Of a DNA stretch of 64,000 nt, positions 18,045-26,190 are shown piece by piece (the stretch's first letter is position 1; each line of letters starts with the position of its first letter). The notes under the pieces are model-generated. The model was given only the letters and a program-made list of their open reading frames with translations, was not told where the DNA came from and did not search any database. Both the position numbers and the translations under genes were made by a program. The stretch is from Duganella qianjiadongensis (lineage in GTDB: Bacteria; Pseudomonadota; Gammaproteobacteria; Burkholderiales; Burkholderiaceae_D): contig NZ_WWCM01000008.1 in NCBI RefSeq assembly GCF_009857915.1, positions 172,804 through 236,803 of the forward strand. Reading direction: 5' to 3'.

Positions 18045-19010
18045 ATGATCAATGTTTTCGTACTCCAGAACGGCCGGCTCAACCAGGTACCTATCGACAC
18101 GCGCGCCGATCTGGAGCATGCCGACCCGGTCTGGGTGGATCTGACCGACCCGACGGATGACGAGCGCACCTGGGTCAAGACCATCTACGGCGTGACGCTG
18201 CCGGGCGAAGACGAAGTCAAGGACATCGAAGCGTCGGCCCGCTACTACGAAGCGGAAAACGGCGATCTGCACCTGCGCACCGACTTCCTGCTAGAGGAAG
18301 AGGATGGCCCTTCGCGCATCGTGACGGTAGCCTTCATCCTCGCGCGCAAAATGCTGTTCTCCGTGCATACCGACGATCTGCCCGTGTTCCGGCTGGTGCG
18401 CATGCGCGCCCGTTCGCGGCCCGGTTCGATTGCCGACTACATGGACGTGCTGCTCGACCTGTACGCCACCGATGCCGAATATTCGGCCGATGCGCTGGAA
18501 GGCATCTACCAGAATCTGGAAGAGGTCAGCGGCCGCGTGCTGCAGGAAGAATTCACCGACCAGGACGCAGCGTCCGCGCTGAACGCCATCGCCCACGAGG
18601 AAGACCTGAACGGCCGTATCCGCCGCAATATGATGGATACCCGCCGCGCGGTCAGCTTCCTGATGCGTGGCCGCCTGCTCAATTCCGAGCAGTTCGAAGA
18701 GGCGCGCCAGATTCTGCGCGATATCGAATCGCTGGACGGCCACACTTCTTTCCTGTTCGATAAGATCAACTTCCTGATGGATGCCACCGTCGGTTTCATC
18801 AACATCAACCAGAACAAGATCATCAAGATCTTCTCGGTGGCCAGCGTGGCCTTCCTGCCGCCTACCCTGATTGCTTCGATCTACGGCATGAACTTCAAGT
18901 GGCTGCCGGAACTGGAATGGCCGCTCGGCTATCCGTTTGCCCTGCTGCTGATGGTCATTAGCGCGATTGCGCCGTTCTGGTACTTCCGCCGGCGCGGCTG
19001 GCTGAAATAA
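18045..19010 (+). CDS. corA: CorA-type magnesium/cobalt transporter
   Basis: A 321-residue pentameric Mg2+ channel of the inner membrane. A large cytoplasmic domain fills about 1-255, with the long stalk helix SEQFEEARQILRDIESLDGHTSFLFDKINFLMDA. Two transmembrane helices end the protein. The signature GMN, within YGMN (280-283), sits between them, and the C-terminus is positively charged (RRRGWLK). The start is ATG at 18045 (MINVFVLQNGRL), the usual N-terminus. A longer frame upstream has no conserved sequence. A stand-alone gene. Confidence 0.95.
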   Translation: MINVFVLQNGRLNQVPIDTRADLEHADPVWVDLTDPTDDERTWVKTIYGVTLPGEDEVKDIEASARYYEAENGDLHLRTDFLLEEEDGPSRIVTVAFILARKMLFSVHTDDLPVFRLVRMRARSRPGSIADYMDVLLDLYATDAEYSADALEGIYQNLEEVSGRVLQEEFTDQDAASALNAIAHEEDLNGRIRRNMMDTRRAVSFLMRGRLLNSEQFEEARQILRDIESLDGHTSFLFDKINFLMDATVGFININQNKIIKIFSVASVAFLPPTLIASIYGMNFKWLPELEWPLGYPFALLLMVISAIAPFWYFRRRGWLK

Positions 19011-19128
19011 GCTCTCTGTTCGAACTTTCAGCATCGTAATAGAGTTAGCCGGTTTTATCGCTTAAAATCGCGCCAGTGTCACTTTCCGGTCAAACGCATC
19101 GGGTATGCTGGCGCCAGAAAGTGCGAAT

Positions 19129-20859
19129 ATGAACAAAAAACGGCAATTTTTCCCACGCCAGGTCGTGGAAGCTGGCGGTAACCGCTGGGACTGGGCTTTA
19201 CTGCCCATCGTATTGGCAGTCTTTGTGCTGATGGCCTATGGCAGCCAGCAGATGTCGCGCCCCTTTGAACTGGGGCAGGCGCTGCCGCTGTCGCTAGATC
19301 CCAGTTATCTGCCTTATTATCTGCTGCGCACCACGCTGCGCATGTTTATCGCGCTGGGCGCCTCGATGGTGTTCAGCTGCGTGTTCGCGGCCCTCACTAC
19401 CAAATACCGGCTGGCGGAAAAAGTGCTGGTGCCGCTGCTCGACATTCTGCAGTCGATCCCGATTCTGGGTTTCCTGTCGATTACCGTGACGGCCTTCATC
19501 GCCATGTTCCCCGGTAATCTGCTGGGAGTGGAGTGCGCGGCAATCTTCGCCATTTTCACTTCGCAGGCGTGGAATATGGCTTTCTCGGCCTATCAGGGCT
19601 TCCGCACCGTGCCGGCCGAGCTGTCCGAGGCGGCCATGGTGTACCAGCTGTCGGGCTGGCAGCGCTTCTGGCGGCTGGAGCTGCCGTTCGCCATGCCCGG
19701 CCTGCTGTGGAATATGATGATGTCGATGTCCGGCGGCTGGTTCTTCGTGGTGGCTTCGGAAGCGATCTCCGTGTCGGGGCAGGATATCAAGCTGCCCGGC
19801 ATCGGCTCCTATATCGCGCTGGCGATTGCGCAAAGCGATATGCACGCCATCGGCTGGGCCATCGCTGCCATGTTCGTGGCCGTGCTGATGTACGACCAGC
19901 TGTTCTTCCGCCCCCTGCTGGCATGGGCCGACCGCTTCCGTTTCGAGGAAACCGGCAGCGACACGGCGCAGCAATCGTGGCTGCTGACGTGGCTGCGCCG
20001 TACCGAGCGTACCCAGGCTATCGTGGCATGGTTCGGCGATCTGCTGGGCCGTTCGATTGCCCTGTTCCGTCTCAGTCATGACGGCACCTCGATCCGCGCG
20101 CGGCGCGACCAGCCTTCGCTGGTGCCGCAGCGGGTGTGGGATGCGGTGATTGCCGCCGTGGTGTTCTATGCTCTGTGGAGTCTGGGCCACTTTATCAGCA
20201 CCGAAGTGGGCTGGAGCGAAGTGGGCCATGTGTTCGTACTGGGACTATATACGCTGGCGCGGGTGGTATTGCTGCTGGCGCTAGCTGCGCTGATCTGGGT
20301 GCCGGTGGGCGTGTGGATAGGCATGAACCCGCGCTGGGCTTCGCGCACCCAGGCCGTGGCGCAGTTCCTGGCTGCCTTCCCCACCAATCTGGTGTTTCCG
20401 GTGGCTGTGGTGGCCATCGTGCGGTTCCACCTCAACCCGGATATCTGGCTGTCGCCGCTGATGATACTCGGCACCCAGTGGTATCTGCTGTTTAACGTGA
20501 TTGCCGGCGCCTCCACCATCCCCACCGAATTGCGCCACGCGGCGCAGAATTTCGGCCTGTCGGGCTGGCTCAAATGGCGCCGCTATCTGTTGCCCGCCAT
20601 CTTCCCCAGCTTTGTGACGGGGGCGATTACGGCTACCGGCGGTTCGTGGAATGCCAGCATCGTGGCCGAGTATGTGAGCTGGGGCCCGACTACGCTCAAA
20701 GCGCACGGCATCGGCAGCTATATCCAGGAGATGACCACCGCCGGCGACTTCCCGCGCATCGCGCTGGGCATAGGCGTGATGTGTATCTTCGTCATGGGCT
20801 TCAACCATTTTGTCTGGCGCCGCCTGTACACGCTGGCCGAGAGCCGCCTGCACTTCTAG
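19129..20859 (+). CDS. Fused two-domain ABC transporter permease (NitT/TauT-like)
   Basis: A 576-residue permease containing two BPD-type transmembrane domains in one chain, about 70-270 and 350-570, joined by a cytoplasmic linker rich in Arg and Gln. Each half has its EAA loop: SEAAMVYQLSGWQRFWRLEL in the first and RHAAQNFGLSGWLKWRRYLL in the second. The family imports nitrate, sulfonate, taurine, bicarbonate or similar small anions, but no periplasmic binding protein is encoded here, so the substrate is open. The start is set at 19129 (MNKKRQFFPRQVV); an alternative ATG is at 19105. It is followed after 32 bases by its ATPase. Confidence 0.88.
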   Translation: MNKKRQFFPRQVVEAGGNRWDWALLPIVLAVFVLMAYGSQQMSRPFELGQALPLSLDPSYLPYYLLRTTLRMFIALGASMVFSCVFAALTTKYRLAEKVLVPLLDILQSIPILGFLSITVTAFIAMFPGNLLGVECAAIFAIFTSQAWNMAFSAYQGFRTVPAELSEAAMVYQLSGWQRFWRLELPFAMPGLLWNMMMSMSGGWFFVVASEAISVSGQDIKLPGIGSYIALAIAQSDMHAIGWAIAAMFVAVLMYDQLFFRPLLAWADRFRFEETGSDTAQQSWLLTWLRRTERTQAIVAWFGDLLGRSIALFRLSHDGTSIRARRDQPSLVPQRVWDAVIAAVVFYALWSLGHFISTEVGWSEVGHVFVLGLYTLARVVLLLALAALIWVPVGVWIGMNPRWASRTQAVAQFLAAFPTNLVFPVAVVAIVRFHLNPDIWLSPLMILGTQWYLLFNVIAGASTIPTELRHAAQNFGLSGWLKWRRYLLPAIFPSFVTGAITATGGSWNASIVAEYVSWGPTTLKAHGIGSYIQEMTTAGDFPRIALGIGVMCIFVMGFNHFVWRRLYTLAESRLHF

Positions 20860-20891
20860 TGCGCTAACAGTATCAGTATCGGAATCGAATT

Positions 20892-22202
20892 ATGAGCACT
20901 CCTATCGTCGAATTGAAAGCCGTCGGCAAGCACTTCCGTGGCGCCGATGGTTCTGCCCGTGCGGTGCTGGAAGGCGTGGACTTTACCCTGCACGAAGGCG
21001 AGATCGTCGCGCTGCTGGGCCAGTCCGGCTCCGGCAAATCCACCATGCTGCGGATTATGGCGGGGCTGATACAGGCCGATGCCGGTCAGGTGCTGTATCG
21101 CGGCATGCCGCTGTATGGCACGGCGCGCGGTATCCGCATGGTGTTCCAGTCGTTCGCCCTGTTCCCTTGGCTGACGGTGCAGAAGAACGTGGAACTGGGA
21201 ATGGAAGCGCAGGGCATGCCGGCCGAAGAACGGGCCCGCCGCGCGGAAAAAGTGATCGAACTGATAGGCCTGTCCGGCTTCGAAGGCGCGCTGCCGCGCG
21301 AGCTGTCCGGCGGCATGCGCCAGCGGGTCGGTATCGCCCGCGCGCTGGTGATGGAACCGGAAGTGCTGCTGATGGACGAAGCGTTTTCCGCGCTTGACGT
21401 GCTGACGGGCGAGCGCCTGCGCGAAGAAATTCTGGAACTGTGGCAGTCCGGCCAGATCCCCACCAAGGCCATACTGGTGGTATCGCATAACATCGAAGAA
21501 GCGGTGATGATGGCCGACCGTGTGCTGATTTTTGCCAGCGACCCGGGCCGCGTGCGTGCCGAACTGCCGATTTCGCTGTCGCAGCCGCGCAAGGCCGAGA
21601 GCAATGAAGTGCGTCAGCTGATCGACAAGGTTTACGAGCTGATGACGGCCGGTGCGGGACGCCGTGGCCTGATCAGCGAGAAGGAAGTCAAGCTGCAACT
21701 GGGCGACCGTCTGCCGCAAGCCGGCATCGCCCACATGGAAGGGATACTGGAGCTGCTGGCGGAAGAGCCGTTCCATGGCCGCGCCGACCTGCCGCAGCTG
21801 GCCGAAGAAACCGAGCTGACCGACGCCGAACTGCTGGAAGTGCTGAATGGCCTGATCCTGCTGGGCTTTGCCTACCTGACCAACGGCGACATCCTGCTCA
21901 CCGATCTGGGCAGTAAGTATGCGGCGGCCAGCAATACCGAGCGGCAGGAACTGTTCGGTATACAGCTGCTGGAACACATCCCGCTGATCGCCTACATCTG
22001 CCACGGTCTGGAGCAGGACAAGTCGGGCGATCTGCCGGAGGATCTGTTCCTCAAGCTGCTGCGCTTTACCCTGAGTGCGGAAGAAGCGGAAAAGGCCTTG
22101 CGGGTGGCGATCGAATGGGGCCGTTACGGCGATCTGTTCGAATACAACTTCAACACCGGCGTGATCCAGATGGCCAAGGAAGACGAAGAGGACGAAATCT
22201 AG
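20892..22202 (+). CDS. ABC transporter ATPase with AAA-associated C-terminal domain
   Basis: A 436-residue ATPase energising the permease upstream. LLGQSGSGKSTMLRIMAGL holds Walker A. LSGGMRQRVGIARALV is the ABC signature, VLLMDEAFSALD is Walker B, and VSHNIEEAV is the H-loop. After the nucleotide-binding domain (to about 240) an extra C-terminal domain of about 165 residues follows, which I believe is the AAA-associated C-terminal domain found in some nitrate/sulfonate-type ATPases. It may sense ligands or regulate transport. It is followed by a strong terminator. Confidence 0.88.
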   Translation: MSTPIVELKAVGKHFRGADGSARAVLEGVDFTLHEGEIVALLGQSGSGKSTMLRIMAGLIQADAGQVLYRGMPLYGTARGIRMVFQSFALFPWLTVQKNVELGMEAQGMPAEERARRAEKVIELIGLSGFEGALPRELSGGMRQRVGIARALVMEPEVLLMDEAFSALDVLTGERLREEILELWQSGQIPTKAILVVSHNIEEAVMMADRVLIFASDPGRVRAELPISLSQPRKAESNEVRQLIDKVYELMTAGAGRRGLISEKEVKLQLGDRLPQAGIAHMEGILELLAEEPFHGRADLPQLAEETELTDAELLEVLNGLILLGFAYLTNGDILLTDLGSKYAAASNTERQELFGIQLLEHIPLIAYICHGLEQDKSGDLPEDLFLKLLRFTLSAEEAEKALRVAIEWGRYGDLFEYNFNTGVIQMAKEDEEDEI

Positions 22203-22226
22203 GCGCAGTAGCGCGCCTGTCAACGC

Positions 22227-22300
22227 CGGCGGGCAGTTGCAGCAAACCAGCGATGCACGCTATGCATCGCCGGTATTGCGCAACTGCCCGCCGTTTTTTT
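22227..22300 (+). terminator. Nested-hairpin terminator between convergent genes
   Basis: An outer stem of 14 bp (22227-22240 with 22280-22293, CGGCGGGCAGTTGC) encloses a second stem of 7 bp (CGATGCA at 22251-22257 with TGCATCG at 22263-22269). It is followed by seven T residues at 22294-22300. It ends the ABC transporter transcript, and its T-run overlaps the hemL stop codon (22299-22301) from the other strand. Confidence 0.85.
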
Positions 22301-23588
22301 ACGCCAGTTTTTTGAAGACGCGGGCGGCGGCGGCGATGGTTTCGTCGATCACGGCGTCGCTGTGCTGGGCCGAGACGAAGCCGGCCTCGAAGGCGGCCGG
22401 GGCGAAGTACACGCCTTCGTCCAGCATGGCGTGGAAGAATACGTTGAAGCGTTCGCGGTTACCGGCCATCATTTCGGCATAGTTGTTGGGCGGGGTAGCG
22501 CTGAAGTACAGGCCGAACATGCCGCCGATGGCGTCAGCGCAGAATTCGATGCCGGCGGCGCGGGCCGCTTCGGTCAGACCGGCAGCCAGACGGCTGGCCG
22601 TTGCGCTCAGCCGCTGGTAGAAGCCTTCTTCCTGAATCAGGCGCAGCGTGGTCATGCCGGCCGCCACCGCCACCGGATTGCCCGACAGCGTGCCGGCCTG
22701 ATACACCGCGCCCAGCGGCGCCATTTTGCTCATCAGCTCTGCGCTACCGCCGAAGGCTGCCACCGGCAGGCCGCCGCCGATGACTTTGCCCAGTGCCGTC
22801 AGGTCCGGCTTGATGCCGTACAGCTGCTGGGCGCCGCCCAGCGCGACGCGGAAGCCGCACATCACTTCGTCGAAGATCAGGATGGCGCCGTGCTTGGTGC
22901 ACAGATTGCGCAGCGCCTGCAGGAACTCCGGCGTGGCCTTGATCAGGTTCATATTGCCGGCGACCGGTTCGACGATCACGCAGGCGATTTCGTCGCCGTA
23001 GGAAGCGAAAGCGTCTTCGATCTGCTGCACGTTGTTATAGTCGAGCACCAGCGTGTGCTTGACGAAGTCTTCCGGCACGCCGGCCGAAGTGGGGTTGCCG
23101 AAGGTGAGCAGGCCGCTGCCCGCTTTGACCAGCAGGGCGTCGGCGTGGCCGTGGTAGCAGCCTTCGAATTTGATGATCTTGTCGCGTCCCGTGGCGCCGC
23201 GTGCCAGACGCAGGGCGCTCATGGTGGCTTCCGTGCCGGACGATACCAGACGTACCTGTTCGATCGATGGCATCAGACGGCAGATTTCTTCTGCCATCAG
23301 GATTTCGCCTTCGGTCGGTGCGCCGAACGACAGGCCGCGCGTGGCCGCTTCCTGTACCGCCTTGATGACTACCGGATGGGCGTGGCCGACGATGGCCGGA
23401 CCCCACGAACCGATGTAGTCGATATAGCGCTTGTCGTCGGCATCCCAGAAGTACGGGCCTTCGGCGCGGGTGATGAAGCGCGGCGTGCCGCCCACCGAGC
23501 GGAAGGCGCGCACTGGCGAGTTGACACCGCCGGGCGTGGTTTTCTGGGCGCGTTCGAACAGCTGATCGTTCTTGGAAGTGGTAGTCAT
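22299..23588 (-). CDS. hemL: Glutamate-1-semialdehyde 2,1-aminomutase
   Basis: A 429-residue PLP enzyme that makes 5-aminolevulinate for haem by moving the amino group of glutamate-1-semialdehyde. [19 protein letters not shown] and the [18 protein letters not shown] segment are family signatures. [19 protein letters not shown] has the PLP Schiff-base Lys268. The start is the ATG at 23586-23588 ([15 protein letters not shown]), the usual N-terminus; the frame is open upstream but not conserved. It lies 16 bases beyond the thiD stop, so the two are probably one operon. Confidence 0.96.
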   Translation of the reverse strand: MTTTSKNDQLFERAQKTTPGGVNSPVRAFRSVGGTPRFITRAEGPYFWDADDKRYIDYIGSWGPAIVGHAHPVVIKAVQEAATRGLSFGAPTEGEILMAEEICRLMPSIEQVRLVSSGTEATMSALRLARGATGRDKIIKFEGCYHGHADALLVKAGSGLLTFGNPTSAGVPEDFVKHTLVLDYNNVQQIEDAFASYGDEIACVIVEPVAGNMNLIKATPEFLQALRNLCTKHGAILIFDEVMCGFRVALGGAQQLYGIKPDLTALGKVIGGGLPVAAFGGSAELMSKMAPLGAVYQAGTLSGNPVAVAAGMTTLRLIQEEGFYQRLSATASRLAAGLTEAARAAGIEFCADAIGGMFGLYFSATPPNNYAEMMAGNRERFNVFFHAMLDEGVYFAPAAFEAGFVSAQHSDAVIDETIAAAARVFKKLA

Positions 23589-23604
23589 AGTGGCGTCGTC
23601 AAGG

Positions 23605-24450
23605 TCAAATGGGTAATGCTTGCTGGAGATGGAAAAAACGGTTGGGCACCAGTTTGCCCATACCGTAGCGCTGGGCATGGGCCAGCGCGCCGACAGTATA
23701 TTCCTGCGCCGTGGCCACGGCGTCAACCGCGTCGGCGCCGCGCGCCATGAAGGCGGCGATGGCTGCCGACAGTGTGCCGCCGGCGCCGATGAAGGGCCCC
23801 GCCATGTGCTGCCAGGCGTCGTGGCTGAGCAGTCCTTCGCCGCCGTACAGAGTGTTGGCCAGCGTGTTCGGCACCGCGCTCTCGCCCTGTGTTGCGGCAG
23901 CGCTGGTGCCGGTGACCAGCACGAATTCGCAGCCCAGAGCCAGCAGATGGTCGACGTCCGATTCCATGCTGTCTTCGGCGCCTTCGCGCCAGGTTTCGGC
24001 TAGCCGGCCCAGTTCCACCTGCGACAGCATCAGCAGGGTAGCCTGCGGCACCAGCAGCTGGCGCACCGCTGTCATGACTTCTTCGGCATCGTCGTCGGAC
24101 AGGGCGGGCAGGCGCGAGCTGAAAGGATCGAGGATCAGCGGCGCGTCGGGATAGTCGGACAGGATTTCCGCAATCGCGGCCACCTGTTCCACATTGGTCA
24201 GCGCGCCCACCTTGAAGGCGGCCACGGTCATATCTTCCAGCAGCACGCGGGCCTGATCGGAAACCCAGTCAGGATCGACTTCCTGCACGTCTTCGATGCG
24301 GGCACTGTCGCCGATCAGCAACGCGGTGGTGGTGCTCAGACCAGTGCAGGCCAGTGCGGAAAAAACCGCCAGATCGGCCTGCACGCCGGTGGCGCCAGCC
24401 GGATCGGCGGCGCCAAAGCTTAATATCAAGGGAGAAGTTTGGATTTGCAC
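23605..24450 (-). CDS. thiD: Hydroxymethylpyrimidine/phosphomethylpyrimidine kinase-like protein
   Basis: A 281-residue ribokinase-fold protein related to ThiD, which phosphorylates hydroxymethylpyrimidine twice in thiamine synthesis. [12 protein letters not shown] (about 22-33) and [12 protein letters not shown] are recognisable. The anion-hole loop reads [12 protein letters not shown]: Gly225 sits where ThiD normally has a catalytic Cys and related kinases have Asp (GTGC/GAGD). The Gly codon is read directly from the sequence. It may be a variant active enzyme, a pseudoenzyme, or a sequencing difference. The start codon is GTG at 24450. It is divergent from the rubredoxin gene, and hemL follows it. 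Confidence 0.78.
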   Translation of the reverse strand: MQIQTSPLILSFGAADPAGATGVQADLAVFSALACTGLSTTTALLIGDSARIEDVQEVDPDWVSDQARVLLEDMTVAAFKVGALTNVEQVAAIAEILSDYPDAPLILDPFSSRLPALSDDDAEEVMTAVRQLLVPQATLLMLSQVELGRLAETWREGAEDSMESDVDHLLALGCEFVLVTGTSAAATQGESAVPNTLANTLYGGEGLLSHDAWQHMAGPFIGAGGTLSAAIAAFMARGADAVDAVATAQEYTVGALAHAQRYGMGKLVPNRFFHLQQALPI

Positions 24451-24507
24451 GGCGGGTAGATTAAGATACCTGATTCAGCATTTTACTAGATTGAAGGGTA
24501 AGCCAAC

Positions 24508-24699
24508 GTGAGTAGCAATGAAACAACGCAGCCATACAAAACGTGGATGTGCCTGATCTGCGGCTGGATCTATGACGAGCAGGCCGGCCTGCCGGAAGAG
24601 GGCATTGCGCCCGGCACCCGCTGGGCCGATGTGCCGATGAACTGGAGCTGCCCGGAATGCGGCGCGCGCAAGGACGATTTCGAGATGGTTGCCATCTGA
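24508..24699 (+). CDS. Rubredoxin
   Basis: A 63-residue electron carrier with a single iron in a Cys4 site. Cys15 and Cys18 (CLICGW) and Cys48 and Cys51 (CPECGA) form the two knuckles. YDEQAGLPEEGIAPGTRWADV lies between them, as in classical rubredoxins. The start is GTG at 24508. Rubredoxin next to pilG is a recurring arrangement in betaproteobacteria, but a functional link with pili is unproven. No rubredoxin reductase is present here. Confidence 0.95.
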   Translation: MSSNETTQPYKTWMCLICGWIYDEQAGLPEEGIAPGTRWADVPMNWSCPECGARKDDFEMVAI

Positions 24700-24724
24700 T
24701 GCCGTGCGGCTGGCGCTCGCGCGA

Positions 24725-24752
24725 TTTACGCCCATGGCGCCCTGCCTATGCT
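24725..24752 (+). promoter_or_regulatory. Weak candidate promoter upstream of pilG
   Basis: A TTTACG hexamer (24725-24730), 16 bases, and TATGCT (24747-24752) precede the pilG ATG by 38 bases. Both hexamers match four of six consensus bases, so the call is tentative. Confidence 0.3.
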
Positions 24753-24790
24753 ATGGTATGGCTATCCGTCCAGCGTATAGCGTGTAGCGT

Positions 24791-25207
24791 ATGACAGCCC
24801 CTCCGTCTGCCCACAATCTGACCATTATGGTGATCGACGATAGCAACACGATCCGCCGGTCGGCCGAGATGTTTCTGACCCAGGCAGGCTATCAGGTGGT
24901 GCTAGCCGAAGACGGTTTCGATGCCCTCGCCAAAATCGCCGATCATCAGCCTGCGCTGGTGTTCTGCGACATCCTGATGCCGCGGCTGGATGGCTATCAG
25001 ACCTGTGCGCTGATTAAGAAAAGTACAAAATTCCACGCTACGCCGGTGCTGCTGCTGTCCTCCAGGGACGGCCTGTTCGACCGCGCCCGCGGCAGCATGG
25101 TGGGCGCCGCCGCCTACCTGACCAAACCCTTTACCAAGGACAGCCTGCTGGCCGCAGTGCGCGAGCACAGCGGTGTTGCGCCTGCCGCCGGACCGACTGC
25201 CGGATAA
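24791..25207 (+). CDS. pilG: PilG-type response regulator
   Basis: A 138-residue single-domain CheY-like protein of the type IV pilus chemosensory pathway. VIDDSNTIRRSA holds the acidic pocket, and the phosphoacceptor is Asp60 (VFCDILMPRLDG). Ser/Thr in LLLSSRDG and Lys in YLTKPF complete the active site. PilG promotes pilus extension by acting on PilB regulation. It starts the pilG-pilH-pilI-pilJ-chpA run with short gaps. Confidence 0.93.
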   Translation: MTAPPSAHNLTIMVIDDSNTIRRSAEMFLTQAGYQVVLAEDGFDALAKIADHQPALVFCDILMPRLDGYQTCALIKKSTKFHATPVLLLSSRDGLFDRARGSMVGAAAYLTKPFTKDSLLAAVREHSGVAPAAGPTAG

Positions 25208-25224
25208 ACTGCCGAGAACCCAGC

Positions 25225-25590
25225 ATGGCCATACATAACGTTCTGATTGTTGATGACTCGCCCACCGAGCGCTACTACCTGAGCGATATCCTGATCCGAC
25301 AGGGTTATAGCGTCAGCACGGCGGAAACGGGCGAGGAAGCCATGCTGAAAATCCGTGCCAGCAAGCCGGACCTGATCCTGATGGATGTGGTGATGCCGGG
25401 TGCGAACGGCTTTCAGGTCACCCGCTCCATCGCTCGTGACCCGGAGTTGAAAGATGTGCCGGTCATTATCTGCTCAAGCAAGAATCAGGAAACCGACAAG
25501 ATCTGGGGCCTGCGTCAGGGCGCCTGCGCGTATCTGGTCAAACCGGTGGCAGCGGGTGATCTGCTGGCACGGATCGCCGAACTGGGCTAG
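25225..25590 (+). CDS. pilH: PilH-type response regulator
   Basis: A 121-residue CheY-like regulator. The acidic pair is in VDDSPTERY, the phosphoacceptor is Asp54 (ILMDVVMPGANGF), and ICSSKNQETDKIWG and YLVKPV complete the receiver. In Pseudomonas, PilH opposes PilG or acts as a phosphate sink. It is 17 bases after pilG and two bases before pilI, so it belongs to one transcript. Confidence 0.93.
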   Translation: MAIHNVLIVDDSPTERYYLSDILIRQGYSVSTAETGEEAMLKIRASKPDLILMDVVMPGANGFQVTRSIARDPELKDVPVIICSSKNQETDKIWGLRQGACAYLVKPVAAGDLLARIAELG

Positions 25591-25592
25591 GC

Positions 25593-26126
25593 ATGGACGC
25601 AACGACGCCGGAACGCCGCAGCCGTTTGCGCCAGTATCAGGTGCAGCTGCTCGAGCGCATGCAGGCGGCGAAAACGGGGCCGGCCAGCGGCGGCCGCGAA
25701 CTGGGGGTAATGATAGGCGGCCGTCACTGTCTGCTGGACTTGACCCAGATCAGTGAAATCGTGCCGCTGCAGGCGCTGACGCCGGTGCCGCTCACGCAGC
25801 CGTGGTATCTGGGGCTGGCCAATATCCGCGGCCAGCTGACCGGCGTGGTGGAACTGGCCAGCTACCTGCATGGCCAGCCGCCTGCGCCGGCTGCGCCCGG
25901 CCAGCGCGATATTACGCTGGCACCGGCGCTGAAGCTGCATTGCGCGCTGCGGGTGGAGGCGCTGCTGGGGTTGCGCTATCTGGCCGACATGGAGGAGCGC
26001 GCGGCGGTAGCGGATGCGCCGCCATGGTGCCGCCAGCAGTATGACGATAGCGCGGGATGCCGCTGGCACCGGCTCGATCTGGCGCAGCTGGTGCGCGAGC
26101 CCGGTTTTCTGCAAGTGGGTTTATAG
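25593..26126 (+). CDS. pilI: PilI, CheW-like adaptor
   Basis: A 177-residue CheW-domain protein that couples the PilJ receptor to the CheA-type kinase. GREL.VMIGGRHCLLDL and WYLGLANIRGQLTGVVELA match the CheW core. The C-terminal part is more divergent. Start at ATG 25593, two bases after the pilH stop. Confidence 0.9.
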   Translation: MDATTPERRSRLRQYQVQLLERMQAAKTGPASGGRELGVMIGGRHCLLDLTQISEIVPLQALTPVPLTQPWYLGLANIRGQLTGVVELASYLHGQPPAPAAPGQRDITLAPALKLHCALRVEALLGLRYLADMEERAAVADAPPWCRQQYDDSAGCRWHRLDLAQLVREPGFLQVGL

Positions 26127-26190
26127 GGATATTCAGGGATCAGGGACGCCGTAGCGTCGCTGATGTGGAATGCAAGGAAAGGCGACCAAG

